From Nakamurella endophytica (GTDB lineage: Bacteria; Actinomycetota; Actinomycetes; Mycobacteriales; Nakamurellaceae): a stretch of DNA of 64,000 nucleotides. The position numbers and the translations under genes were made by a program. The stretch spans positions 1-64,000 of the forward strand of contig NZ_BMNA01000012.1 in NCBI RefSeq assembly GCF_014646215.1, read 5' to 3'. The notes below the pieces were generated by a model that made no database searches, was not told where the DNA came from, and worked only from the letters and a program-made list of their open reading frames with translations. Shown here in pieces: positions 1 to 8,123 of this stretch (its first letter is position 1; every line of letters starts with the position of its first letter).

Positions 1-95
1 GGCGCGACGGCGTCGAGGCGCTGTGGATCCTGACCCGCGAACGCCGCCGCCGACCCATCCCCGTCACGGTGCTGCCCGCGGTCGCCACGGCGTAG
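1..95 (+). CDS. C-terminal end of an unidentified protein (5' truncated by window)
   Basis: An open frame enters from the left edge and ends at a TAG at 93-95. The visible tail is about 30 residues, starts at the second base of a codon, and contains an Arg-rich stretch followed by a hydrophobic end. Its stop lies 10 bases before the GTG of the next membrane gene, so the two are probably cotranscribed. The visible part is too short to assign a family. That the frame is coding is inferred from orientation and spacing. Confidence 0.45.
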   Translation, partial: RDGVEALWILTRERRRRPIPVTVLPAVATA

Positions 96-105
96 GCACG
101 CCGTC

Positions 106-1473
106 GTGGTGGCCGTCCTGGCCTGGATCCTGCCGGCGGCCGCTGCCGCCGCCATGCTGCTCGTCGGGCGCCTGCGGACCGCGCCGACCGTCGCCGTGTC
201 GATCGCGGTGGGCGGGGTGTTGCGCGTCGGCTACGCCGCCGGCACCTCGTTCGCGTACACCCCGCACGACGTGGCCGCGTACTTCCGGGACACCGCGCGC
301 CTGGTGCTCGAAGGCCGGGATCCGGTGCACAACCTGCCCGGCCGGCAGTGGAACTTCCTCGAGTTCATGCCGTGGATCCACGCCGTGGAGTACCGGACCG
401 GCCTGCCCTGGGTGTACGCCGTCAAGATCGTCCCGATCCTGGCCGACCTGGTGCTGATCTGGCTGGTGTCCCGGATCGCGCCGAGCCGGCACCGGCTGCG
501 CGCCCTGCAGTACGCGGTGAATCCGCTGTCGCTGCTGGTGGTCTCGCTGCACGGCCAGGTCGAGCCGATCGCGCTGGCCCTGGCCGTCGGCGGCGTCCTG
601 GTGCTGCGCCGGCGCCATCCGGTGCTCGGCGGCGTGCTGCTCGGGGCGGCGGTCGCGGCGAAGACCTGGCCGGTGGTCATCCTGGTGGCGGTGCTGCCGG
701 TGCGGAACCTGCGCCGGGCAGGATCGATCGTCGCCGGCGCCGCGGTGGTGCCGGTGCTCTGCCTGCTCTCCGGCGTGCTCTTCCTGGACACCGACCCCGT
801 GCCGGACGTGCTGCACATGACCAGCTACTCGTCCTACGTGTCGCTGTGGACCTGGTCGGCCGCGGCGGTCCAGCTGCTCGCCGTCAAGGGTGGTTACCAG
901 TCCCCGCTGGGTCCCGTGGGTTCCCTGCTGCTCCTCGCCGGGGTGGCCGCGACGCTCTACCTGCTGCGCCGCCGGCCGCCCGAGGTGCGGGCCCTCGGGG
1001 TGCTGTGCGCCGCCCTGGTCTGCACGGCCGGGTTCGGGACGCAGTACCTGATGTGGGTGCTGCCGTGGATGTTCGCGCTGTCCGGGCCGGTGCGGCTGGG
1101 GTACGCCGTCGTCGCCGGCGGGTGGGCGGCCCTCGCCTATCTGCTGCCGGAGGCGCCGCACGTGGAGTTGCTGCGCTGGCTGTCCTGGCTGCCGTGGGCG
1201 CTGCTGGGCGTCGCGCTGCTCGAGCAGTTCCGGGCGGCGAGCGGCCGGCCCGTCACGCGGCTGTTCGACGCGCCGCAGCTGCCGGACGGCGGCACGGTCG
1301 GGGCGGCCACGGAGCCTGCCGACCGCACGGGGCCGCCGGAACGGCAGACGGACGGCGACCGTCCCGGCTCCCGGACGACCGCCGCCGCCCGGCTGGCGCC
1401 GCCGGACGGCTCGCCGGGTGCGCTGCCGCCCGACTCGGCACCCTCCGGCGGCCGAACGGTCAGTCGCCCTTGA
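106..1473 (+). CDS. Polytopic membrane glycosyltransferase-like protein (GT87/DUF2029 type)
   Basis: A 455-residue integral membrane protein with about ten hydrophobic segments between residues 5 and 375 and a Pro/Gly/Ala-rich hydrophilic tail after residue 395. The first loop has a DxxAYF-type acidic/aromatic motif (HDVAAYFRDTARLVLEG), and there is a HGQVE motif near residue 150 and an AAKTWPV segment near 185. This arrangement is typical of actinobacterial polyprenyl-phosphate-mannose-dependent GT-C enzymes (GT87/DUF2029). Such enzymes add mannose or arabinose on the outer face of the membrane; the acceptor here cannot be told. The GTG at 106 is the only plausible start and has no clear Shine-Dalgarno sequence. 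The 3' end overlaps the rtcB remnant on the other strand by 14 bases. Confidence 0.7.
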   Translation: MVAVLAWILPAAAAAAMLLVGRLRTAPTVAVSIAVGGVLRVGYAAGTSFAYTPHDVAAYFRDTARLVLEGRDPVHNLPGRQWNFLEFMPWIHAVEYRTGLPWVYAVKIVPILADLVLIWLVSRIAPSRHRLRALQYAVNPLSLLVVSLHGQVEPIALALAVGGVLVLRRRHPVLGGVLLGAAVAAKTWPVVILVAVLPVRNLRRAGSIVAGAAVVPVLCLLSGVLFLDTDPVPDVLHMTSYSSYVSLWTWSAAAVQLLAVKGGYQSPLGPVGSLLLLAGVAATLYLLRRRPPEVRALGVLCAALVCTAGFGTQYLMWVLPWMFALSGPVRLGYAVVAGGWAALAYLLPEAPHVELLRWLSWLPWALLGVALLEQFRAASGRPVTRLFDAPQLPDGGTVGAATEPADRTGPPERQTDGDRPGSRTTAAARLAPPDGSPGALPPDSAPSGGRTVSRP

Positions 1474-1568
1474 CGTTGACCAGCTGCCGCAGCGTGTGGT
1501 CGATCTCCACCAGGTCCGCGGCGTCCCGCATCACCACGTCGATGTCCTTGTAGGGAGGGTCGCCGCAC
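1460..1568 (-). pseudogene. rtcB C-terminal remnant (RNA-splicing ligase RtcB)
   Basis: Reading the minus strand from 1568 to the TGA at 1462-1460 gives about 35 codons that match the extreme C-terminus of RtcB: PPYKDIDVVMRDAADLVE, then IDHTLRQLVNVKGD. Intact RtcB proteins end in AYKDID.VM..Q.DLVEVVHTLRQV.NVKG. RtcB is a GTP/Mn-dependent RNA 3'-phosphate ligase of about 400-480 residues, so more than 90% is missing. The 5' side abuts the stop codon of the NB-ARC regulator (1569-1571) with no start codon between. This looks like the stump of an rtcB gene replaced by the regulator or lost in a rearrangement. The match is visible in the sequence; the history is inferred. Confidence 0.75.
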
Positions 1569-3884
1569 TCACGGGTTGCCGTCAGCCGGGCCGACCTCGG
1601 TGGTGCGGGGCGGTCCTTCGGCGACTGCAGCCGGCGGTCCGGACGGTGTCCGGTCGAGGTCGGCCAGGTCGCGGTCCACCTCGGCCACCCGTAAGGGTCG
1701 CCCGCCCGCGTCGAACAGCTCCCGGGCCCGCAGCAACGCGGCGCGGGCCTGGGTGACGTCGCCGCGCGTCCGCAGGACGTGGGCCAGCACCCGCAGGGCG
1801 CCGCCGTGGTGGAACGGGACGCCGAGCCGCTCGGCGACCGCGACGGTCTCGCGCGCCACGGACTCCGCGGCCGGCAGGTCCCCCAGCCGCAGCAGTAGTT
1901 CGGCCTTGTCCCGCAGCGCCGTGCTGGCCTCCCAGTCCAGGATGTGGTCGGGGATCCGTGTCCGGTGCGCCGCGATGCGTTCGAGCACCTGGTCGCCGAG
2001 GGCGAGCGCCTCCCGGTGCCGGCCGGCCGCCCCGAGCAGCCGGGCCACGCCGCCGAGCGATCCGAGCGAGCCCTCGACATCGCCGGCCCGCTCGAACAGC
2101 TCGGCGGCACGGCGGTGGTGCTCCTCGGTCTCCGCGTCCATCAGGTCGCGGCGCTCGCGGAGCTCGGCCGCGTACCGGCGCGCCCACGCCTCCTGCCGGA
2201 CGTCGCCGGCCTCGCGGGCGAGAGCCGCAGCCAGTGCCACGGTCTCGGTCGCCTCCTGGTACCGCTTGTGCACCACCAGGGCCCACGCCAGGTAGTTCCG
2301 GTGCACCGCCTCCAGTCGGCGGTCGCCGAGCTGCTCCGCGGCCCGCGCGGACCGGCCGTACACCTCGAGCCACCCGCTCCAGTGCGAGCGCCGGTCGGAG
2401 TACCAGTGCATGGACTCGGCGACGGCGACGACGGTCCGGTGGTCCCCCTCGTCCGCGGTGGCCCGGAACGCGGCCAGCCAGTTGTCCGCCTCGACGGTGA
2501 GCCAGCGCTCGGCCGCGGACAGGTCGCGGAACGTGCGGCGAGGTTGCGGGGGCACCGAAGCCACCGGATCCGGCTCGAACAGCCGGCCGGCGGCGCAGGC
2601 GGTGTTCAGCAACCACGACCGCACGGCCAGCGTCGCCGCCCGGACGTCCTCGGGCGGCTCCTCGGCGGCCAGCCGCTCGGCCGCGTAGACGGCGACGAGA
2701 TCGTGGAAACCTGCGCGGTCACCCGGCAGGGCGTGCAGCAGGCTCAGCTCGACCAGCTCGTCGATCAGCAGCTCGACCTCGCCGACGGGCAGATCGGCGG
2801 CCACCGCGGCGGTCTCCGGGTCGGCGCCGGCCGCGATCAGGGACAGCCGGCGGAAGAGCCGGCGGGCGTCGGCGTCGAGCTGGTCGTAGGACAGGGCGAG
2901 GACGCCGGCCACCTCGACGTCCCCGGCCACCAGCTGGGCCAGGCGCCGTTCGCTGCGGCCCAGCCGGGCTGCCAGGTCGGCGGCGGTCCACGCCGGGCGC
3001 GTCGACAGCCGATTGGCGGCGATGCGCAGCGCCAGCGGGTACCGGCCGCACAGTCGGGCCACCTGCCGCAGTGCGTCGTCGTGCTCGGGCCCCGCGGCGG
3101 TGGCGCCGCCGGAGGCCAGGGCGAGCAGGGCGACGGCGTCGTCCTCCGGCATGGGTAGCAGGGCGGTGCGCCGGGCGTGCGCCAGACCGGTCAGCAACCG
3201 GCGCGAGGTGATCACCACGGTGCTCCGGCCCTCGCCGGCCAGCAGCGGACGCACCTGTGCCTCCGCCCTGGCGTTGTCGAGCACCACCAGGACGGGGTGC
3301 TCGGCCAGTGCGCGGCGGTACGCGGCGGCACGGTCCGGCACGCCCGACGGGACGTCCCGGACGCCCAGGCCGGACAGTGCCCGACCCAGCAGGTCGCCGG
3401 GTTCGGCCGGGTGCGGGTCCAGCCCGCGCAGGTCCAGGTGCAGCACGCCGCCCGGGTAGCCCGGCGCCACCCGGTGCGCCGCCTCGACCGCCAGCGCCGA
3501 CTTGCCCAGCCCGCCGGCTCCGGCGATCACCACCAGCGGGGAGCGCGTCGACGGGTCGGCGAGCAGCTCGAGGTCGGCCAGCTCGGCGTGCCGGCCGACG
3601 AAGTCCGGCGCGCGCGGTGGCAGGTCGCGGGCACCGGGCAGGTCGGGCCAGCGGCGCAGCCGGCCGTCCCGGGCCGCCGTCAGCAGCGCCTCCCTGGGCG
3701 CCCCGGCCAGCCGCAGTGCATCGGCGAGCGCGGCGATCGTCCTGGCCTGCGGGCCCCTGGCCCGGCCGCGTTCCATGTCGCTGATCGCCCTGGCGCTCAC
3801 GCCGGACCGCTCGGCGAGCGCCTCGAGGGTCAGCCGCGCCGCCTGCCGGTGGCGGCGCAGCAGCGCGCCCAGGTCAGCGCCCAC
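1569..3884 (-). CDS. XRE-HTH / NB-ARC / TPR transcriptional regulator
   Basis: A 771-residue STAND-class regulator. An N-terminal XRE helix-turn-helix spans about residues 5-65 (LEALAERSGVSARAISDMERG). An NB-ARC ATPase follows from about 95, with the Walker A GAGGLGKSALAVEAA near 118-132, a Walker B-like VLVVLDNA near 200 and a GRYPLALRIAAN (GxP/GLPLA) motif near 280. The C-terminal 300 residues are Ala/Leu/Arg-rich helical repeats of TPR type. Related actinobacterial proteins control secondary metabolism or stress genes when an effector binds the TPR region. The GTG at 3884 immediately precedes the HTH; no strong ribosome site is seen. The gene is monocistronic, ends at the rtcB stump and shows no frame damage. 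Confidence 0.8.
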   Translation of the reverse strand: MGADLGALLRRHRQAARLTLEALAERSGVSARAISDMERGRARGPQARTIAALADALRLAGAPREALLTAARDGRLRRWPDLPGARDLPPRAPDFVGRHAELADLELLADPSTRSPLVVIAGAGGLGKSALAVEAAHRVAPGYPGGVLHLDLRGLDPHPAEPGDLLGRALSGLGVRDVPSGVPDRAAAYRRALAEHPVLVVLDNARAEAQVRPLLAGEGRSTVVITSRRLLTGLAHARRTALLPMPEDDAVALLALASGGATAAGPEHDDALRQVARLCGRYPLALRIAANRLSTRPAWTAADLAARLGRSERRLAQLVAGDVEVAGVLALSYDQLDADARRLFRRLSLIAAGADPETAAVAADLPVGEVELLIDELVELSLLHALPGDRAGFHDLVAVYAAERLAAEEPPEDVRAATLAVRSWLLNTACAAGRLFEPDPVASVPPQPRRTFRDLSAAERWLTVEADNWLAAFRATADEGDHRTVVAVAESMHWYSDRRSHWSGWLEVYGRSARAAEQLGDRRLEAVHRNYLAWALVVHKRYQEATETVALAAALAREAGDVRQEAWARRYAAELRERRDLMDAETEEHHRRAAELFERAGDVEGSLGSLGGVARLLGAAGRHREALALGDQVLERIAAHRTRIPDHILDWEASTALRDKAELLLRLGDLPAAESVARETVAVAERLGVPFHHGGALRVLAHVLRTRGDVTQARAALLRARELFDAGGRPLRVAEVDRDLADLDRTPSGPPAAVAEGPPRTTEVGPADGNP

Positions 3885-4048
3885 GACTCGGCACCGCCGG
3901 TCCGGGCGCGGGAACGCCTGCTGGCCTGCCGGACATGCGTGGACAGTAGCGGCAGCGGGATGGTGGCCGGGTCGCGCCGAGCGGCGACGTGCCCGCTCCG
4001 GGGCCGACGCCGGGAGCCGGCGACCCGGGCTCCCGGCGTCCCGGCGGG

Positions 4049-4765
4049 TCAGCCGGTGGTGCTGCGCACCGCGTCGCGGATCAGCCGCACCACCTCGTCC
4101 GGATGGGCCAGCATCACCAGGTGCGAGGAGTCGACCTCGGTGACGGTCATGCCGGCCCTCCGGTACCCGAAGCGCTCGACCTCGGGATTGATGGTCCGGT
4201 CGGCGGCGGCCACCAGCCCCCAGGCCGGCCTGGTCTTCCAGGCCGCGACCGGTGCCTTCTCGGCGAAGGCGGCGCCGGCCAGCGGCCGCTGCGACACGGC
4301 CAGCACCGCGGCGAGATCCGGGTCGACGCCGGCCGCGAAGATGGCGGGGAAGGCGTCGACGTCGACGTACACGTCGGTCCCGTCGGTGCCGCCGTCGACC
4401 GGGTACGGCCGGTAGACCAGCGCGGCCGCCAGGTCGGAGTCCGGGAAGCCGCCCTGCAGCTCACCGAGGCTCTCGCCCTCCTCCAGGGCGTACCCGGCCA
4501 GGTAGACCAGTCCGACGACGTTCGGCTCGGCGCCGGCCACGGTGATGACCGCTCCGCCGTAGGAGTGCCCGACGAGCAGCACCGGACCGTCGATCTGCCG
4601 GACGACCGAGGCCACGTAGGCGGAGTCGCCCACCAGGCTGCGGTTGGGGACGGCCGGGACGACGACGCGCAGCCCGTCGCCGAGCAGCTGCGGCACGACG
4701 GCGGAGAAGCTGCTCGCGTCGGCGAAGGCGCCGTGCACCAGCACGACGGTGGGGGAGGGGGTCAC
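4049..4765 (-). CDS. alpha/beta-hydrolase fold protein (esterase/hydroxynitrile-lyase-like)
   Basis: A 238-residue single-domain hydrolase. The oxyanion strand VVLVHGAFADASSF is at residues 6-19, the nucleophile elbow GHSYGG lies near residue 80, and the late His is in SSHLVMLAHPDEV near residue 220. This EstX/MhpC-type layout is common in actinomycetes, usually without a known substrate. The frame is open further upstream, but the GTG at 4765 is preferred because a CAGGAG ribosome site lies just upstream and the homologous domain starts four residues in. A 118-bp gap separates it from the esterase gene upstream on the same strand, so cotranscription is possible. Confidence 0.8.
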   Translation of the reverse strand: MTPSPTVVLVHGAFADASSFSAVVPQLLGDGLRVVVPAVPNRSLVGDSAYVASVVRQIDGPVLLVGHSYGGAVITVAGAEPNVVGLVYLAGYALEEGESLGELQGGFPDSDLAAALVYRPYPVDGGTDGTDVYVDVDAFPAIFAAGVDPDLAAVLAVSQRPLAGAAFAEKAPVAAWKTRPAWGLVAAADRTINPEVERFGYRRAGMTVTEVDSSHLVMLAHPDEVVRLIRDAVRSTTG

Positions 4766-4883
4766 GGTGTGCTCCTGTTCGGGCGGGGGATGGCAGTGGT
4801 GCCGGTGGTGGCGGTGACGGTCGTTCCAAGGCCCCCGGGAGTCACGGTGGCGAGCCGGGCGGCCGGGGCCCGGCGGGGCCGGA

Positions 4884-5843
4884 TCACCGGTCGTGCAGCG
4901 CGGCGCGGAGGAACTCGCCGCCCTGTGCCGTCGCCGCCCGGGCGGCGTGGGTGTCACGCATGCCGTTGACCATCACGAAGTCGTGGATGGCGCCCAGATA
5001 GCGGACCGCGGTCACCGGGACCCCTGCGGTCCGCAGCTTGGCGGCGTAGGCCTCGCCCTCGTCCCGCAGCACGTCCGCCTCACCGGTGACGACCAGCGCC
5101 GGCGGCAGGCCGGCCAGGTCGTCGGTGCTCGCCCGCAGCGGTGAGGCGGTGATCTCCCTGCGCTGCGCGGGATCTGCGATGTACTGGTCCCAGAACCACT
5201 GCATGGCATCGCGTCGCAACCAGTAGTGCTCGGCGAACTGCCGGTAGGAACCGGTGTCGAAGTCCGCGTCGGTGACCGGGTAGTAGAGCAGCTGCGCGGT
5301 GAGCCGCGGGCCGCCCCGCTGCTTGGCCAGCAGGGTGACCGCCGCCGACATGTTGCCGCCGACAGAGTCCCCGGCGACGGCGATCCGCGCGGGGTCCAGG
5401 TCGTGCTCGGCGCCGGAGCCGGCGATCCACTGCAACGCCGCGTAGATCTCCTCGATCGCGGTGGGGTAGCGCGCCTCGGGGGACAGGCTGTACTCGGTGA
5501 ACACGGTCGCCGCCTGCGCCCGCACCGTCAGCTCCCGCACGAGCCGGTCGTGGGTGTGTGCGTTGCCGAAGACCCAGCCGGCACCGTGCGTGTACAGCAC
5601 CACCGGCAGGGGTCCCGTGCTGCCGGCCGGGCGGTAGATGCGCACGGACACCTGGCCGGACGGGCCGCCGGGGACGGTCACGTCGGTGACGTCGACGGCC
5701 GGCGCGGGGATGTCGCCGTCCTGCACCGAGTCGACGGTGCGGCGGCCCTCCTCGATCGGCAGGTCGAACAGGTACGGAGGTGCGTCGGTCGCGTCGGCGA
5801 ACTCCTGCGCGGCCGGTTCCAGGACGGGGACGACGTCGGTCAT
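4884..5843 (-). CDS. HSL-family alpha/beta-hydrolase (acetyl-esterase/lipase type)
   Basis: A 319-residue member of the hormone-sensitive-lipase (alpha/beta-hydrolase fold-3) family. The oxyanion motif is THGAGW near residue 93 (HGGG/HGAGW variant). The nucleophile motif is AVAGDSVGGNMSAAV near residue 165, the acid lies in VVTGEADVLRDEGEAYA, and the His in YLGAIHDFVMVNG near 290. Family members hydrolyse short-chain acyl esters in the cytoplasm. The ATG at 5843 is chosen over an upstream in-frame start at 5918 because GAGGAGCAGGAGA lies directly before it. It may be transcribed together with the hydrolase downstream. Confidence 0.82.
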   Translation of the reverse strand: MTDVVPVLEPAAQEFADATDAPPYLFDLPIEEGRRTVDSVQDGDIPAPAVDVTDVTVPGGPSGQVSVRIYRPAGSTGPLPVVLYTHGAGWVFGNAHTHDRLVRELTVRAQAATVFTEYSLSPEARYPTAIEEIYAALQWIAGSGAEHDLDPARIAVAGDSVGGNMSAAVTLLAKQRGGPRLTAQLLYYPVTDADFDTGSYRQFAEHYWLRRDAMQWFWDQYIADPAQRREITASPLRASTDDLAGLPPALVVTGEADVLRDEGEAYAAKLRTAGVPVTAVRYLGAIHDFVMVNGMRDTHAARAATAQGGEFLRAALHDR

Positions 5844-6143
5844 GGGTCTCCTGCTCCTCGGGGTCGGGACCGGGGTGGTCCCCGCCCGATCCGACCAGCA
5901 GGGCGCCCGGCGGACCATGCAGAACAGCAGGAAGAACCGGCGACCGACCCGCGCCGGGGACGGCAGCGGCGCCCGCCGACGTCGAGCGAGCGGGATTTCG
6001 GGTGTCTGCGGCGGCCGGGCGTCCGGTCGGATCGGCCTCGGGCAGCCGCGCGGAACGCCGATGGTGCAGGGCGGAGCCGGGGCGAGGCGGTGGGCAGAGC
6101 CAGCAGTCCGGGTGACTCGACCGGTGTCGGCTCGCGCGGCCGG

Positions 6144-6197
6144 TGGTGGAGGACCCAGGAATCGAACCTGGCAAGGCGCCCCAGAGGCGCGTCCCCC
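6144..6197 (-). ncRNA. tRNA-like small RNA: acceptor stem, T-arm and encoded CCA, but no anticodon arm
   Basis: On the minus strand, 5' GGGGGAC (6197-6191) pairs with GTCCTCC (6154-6148), giving a 7-bp acceptor stem with a G3-U70 wobble. An A discriminator and CCA follow at 6147-6144. A canonical T-arm lies between (CCAGG, loop TTCGATT, CCTGG; 6171-6155). The usual D and anticodon arms are replaced by one hairpin, GCGCC/GGCGC with a 5-nt loop (6190-6176), and a CTTG linker. No alternative upstream 5' acceptor strand pairs, so this is not an ordinary cloverleaf. G3-U70 with A73 is the known AlaRS identity set and is also found in tmRNA. It may be a small alanylatable RNA or a decayed tRNA/tmRNA 3' end. 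The pairing is visible in the sequence; expression is untested. Confidence 0.5.
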
Positions 6198-6210
6198 GTG
6201 GGGTGCGCAT

Positions 6211-6239
6211 ACCGTAGATCACTCCCGCCGGTTTGTCAC
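6211..6239 (-). promoter_or_regulatory. Sigma70-type promoter for the tRNA-like element
   Basis: The minus strand reads GTGACA (6239-6234), a 17-nt spacer, then TACGGT (6216-6211). These match TTGACA and TANNNT with ideal spacing. The predicted transcription start falls about six bases before the 5' strand of the tRNA-like acceptor stem, leaving a short leader like those removed by RNase P. Confidence 0.45.
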
Positions 6240-6427
6240 GACCCCCGGCAGGATCGCCGCGCCGGACGTCGGACGCCGGCGGCCGGGCGGCCGGCGTCCC
6301 ATGGCCCGCCGCACCGTCCGCGGGCCGCACCGCCGCCGGGGTCCCGGTGCCGGCCGTCGCCACGGGTGCGCCGGCGGCGTCGCCCGGTATGTTGCAGCTT
6401 CACCGTTCGATGGAGGACACCGGATCG

Positions 6428-7126
6428 ATGGCGGACCTCACCGCCCTGCACGAGGAACTGGCGCGCGTCGTCGTCGTCGGCCGCGACCTGTCCGTCGTGC
6501 TCACCGAGATCACCGGCATCGCGCGTCGTGCGATGCCCGGGGCGGAGGCCACGTCCATCACGCTGGTGCGCGGCGACGACGCCCACACCGCCGCCTTCGA
6601 CGGTCAGCTGGCCATCGACGCCGACGAGTTGCAGTACGAGCGCGGCCACGGACCGTGCCTGGACGCCGGGCGGGCCGGCCAGATCTTCGTCGTCGACGAC
6701 ATGCGGACCGAGCAACGCTGGCCGGACTACGCCCGGCACACGGCAGCGATCGGCGTACGCAGCTCGCTGTCCGTGCCGCTGCCCTTCCAGGACGCGGTGA
6801 TCGGCGCGGTGAACAACTACGCGACGCGTCCCGAGGCCTTCGGCGACACGGACGTCGAGTTCGGCCAGGAGGTCGCGTCCTGGGTGGCGCTCGCCGTCGG
6901 GCACGCCCGGCTGGGCGTGCAGGCCGGGCAGGACCTGGCCGGGATGCGGGCCGCCATGGCCTCCCGGGCCGTCATCGAGCAGGCCAAGGGCATCCTCATG
7001 GAGCGCAACGGGATCACCGCGGACGAGGCGTTCACCGTGCTCACCCGGGCTTCGCAGCGTGCCAACACCAAGCTGCGGGACGTAGCCCGGCAGCTGGTCT
7101 CCACCGGGACCCTGCCCGGGACCTGA
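6428..7126 (+). CDS. GAF-ANTAR antiterminator regulator
   Basis: A 232-residue cytoplasmic sensor. A GAF domain covers about residues 15-155, with the QYERGHGPCLDAGR motif typical of actinobacterial GAF-ANTAR proteins. A C-terminal ANTAR RNA-binding domain covers about 168-222 (RAVIEQAKGILMERNGITADEAFTVLTRASQRANTKLRDVA). ANTAR domains bind paired hexanucleotide-loop hairpins in nascent RNA and prevent termination. The ATG at 6428 is preferred because GGAGG lies 11 bases upstream; an ATG at 6410 lacks a ribosome site. It converges on a second GAF-ANTAR gene across a strong hairpin. Confidence 0.85.
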   Translation: MADLTALHEELARVVVVGRDLSVVLTEITGIARRAMPGAEATSITLVRGDDAHTAAFDGQLAIDADELQYERGHGPCLDAGRAGQIFVVDDMRTEQRWPDYARHTAAIGVRSSLSVPLPFQDAVIGAVNNYATRPEAFGDTDVEFGQEVASWVALAVGHARLGVQAGQDLAGMRAAMASRAVIEQAKGILMERNGITADEAFTVLTRASQRANTKLRDVARQLVSTGTLPGT

Positions 7127-7210
7127 CCACGGTGGCCGGCGATTGTTCCGACCGGTGCGGGGTACCGGACGCTGCAGACGGCGCGGAGTCCCGGGGCACT
7201 GCACGGTCCA

Positions 7211-7244
7211 GGTTCGGGCGGTCCTGCAGCGGGCCGCCCGAACC
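7211..7244. terminator. Bidirectional hairpin between convergent GAF-ANTAR genes
   Basis: GGTTCGGGCGG (7211-7221) and its exact complement CCGCCCGAACC (7234-7244) form an 11-bp stem with a 12-nt loop. It sits in the 151-bp gap between two converging genes. No U-tract follows, as is usual for actinobacterial terminators. Confidence 0.5.
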
Positions 7245-7277
7245 GCCCGAACCGGCCGGCCGTGCGTGGACGGACAG

Positions 7278-7982
7278 TCAGTCGCTCGGTTCCACCGCCG
7301 GCGTCTCGCCGGTCTGCACCAGGCGGTCGGCGACATCGCGCAGCAGGACGTTGCTGCGCTGGGAGGCCAGCCGCAGCACGTCGAACGCCTGGTCGGCGGT
7401 CATCCGGTAGCGCTCCATCAGGATGCCCTGTGCCTGGCCGATGAGCGTGCGGGTCGCCAAGGCCGTGCGCAGGTTGTCCTCGGTCCTGGCGCTCTGCAGC
7501 GCGATCGCGGCCTGGGCGGCGAAGACCTGCCCCTCCTCGCGTCCCCGGTCGGCGAATCCGGCCGGGTGGGGCGAGTAGACGTTGAGCGCCCCGAGGGTGT
7601 CCTCGGACGTGAACAGCTGAAAGGACAGGCTGCTGCGAATCCCGGTCTCCTCGGCGACCCGGTGCGCCCAGCGGGGGTAGCGGTCCTCGTGCAGCAGGTC
7701 CCCGATCCCGAAGGTCTCCCGCTCCCAGATGGCATCCAGGCACGGGCCCTCGCCGAGCTCGTACTGCAGCTGGTCGGCGCGGGCCGCGCGGTCGTCGCTG
7801 CTCGCCGGCGTGTCCACCCGGCCCCGCTTGTGGACGATCGACACGCCGACGTAGGCGTCGTTGCCCAGGTGCTCCGCGGCCAGGTCCACCACCCGTTGCA
7901 GGGTGTGCTGCAGGTCCGGCTCCGCGGCGAGGTCGCGGGCGACGGTGGCGATCATCTCGCTGAACCGACGATCGTCGCTCAC
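7278..7982 (-). CDS. GAF-ANTAR antiterminator regulator (second copy)
   Basis: A 234-residue protein with the same layout as the converging gene. A GAF domain spans about residues 10-165, including QYELGEGPCLDAIWERE, and a C-terminal ANTAR domain about 170-225 (RTLIGQAQGILMERYRMTADQAFDVLRLASQRSNVLLRDVADRL). The two proteins are clearly paralogous in architecture but diverged along their length, so this is an old duplication or independent acquisition. The ATG at 7982 is followed at once by the helix leading into the GAF domain, and CTGAGGAGACC provides a ribosome site. Confidence 0.85.
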   Translation of the reverse strand: MSDDRRFSEMIATVARDLAAEPDLQHTLQRVVDLAAEHLGNDAYVGVSIVHKRGRVDTPASSDDRAARADQLQYELGEGPCLDAIWERETFGIGDLLHEDRYPRWAHRVAEETGIRSSLSFQLFTSEDTLGALNVYSPHPAGFADRGREEGQVFAAQAAIALQSARTEDNLRTALATRTLIGQAQGILMERYRMTADQAFDVLRLASQRSNVLLRDVADRLVQTGETPAVEPSD

Positions 7983-8123
7983 GCAGGTCTCCTCAGGTGG
8001 CGGAAGGCAGAGCGGAGTGTACTCCCGGTCGTCGGCCCGTCCTCCCGACCGGCGTCGAGCGTCCTCGGGCCTACCGGGACGGGGGGCGTCGCGCTGTGAG
8101 TGTCGTACGCCTCGACCCAGGCT

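Larger units (their letters stand above)
5844..6427. other. Gene-free stretch holding a tRNA-like element
   Basis: These 584 bases separate two divergent genes, the minus-strand esterase and the plus-strand GAF-ANTAR gene. The only structured element recognised is the tRNA-like sequence at 6144-6197 with its promoter-like motif at 6211-6239. The long open frames crossing the region are G/C-rich shadows without recognisable domains. Nothing else could be assigned. Confidence 0.6.

Noticed and set aside
64-1161. Long minus-strand open frame opposite the first membrane gene, and many similar frames across the window
   Set aside because: Composition is Arg/Pro/Gly/His-rich and mirrors third-position G/C of the real gene; there is no domain or ribosome site. 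Such shadow frames are expected at this G/C content.
6144-6240. A complete ordinary tRNA or full-length tmRNA at the tRNA-like element
   Set aside because: No other 5' acceptor strand pairs within a cloverleaf distance, there is no anticodon arm, and a tmRNA body would have to lie inside the GAF-ANTAR gene.
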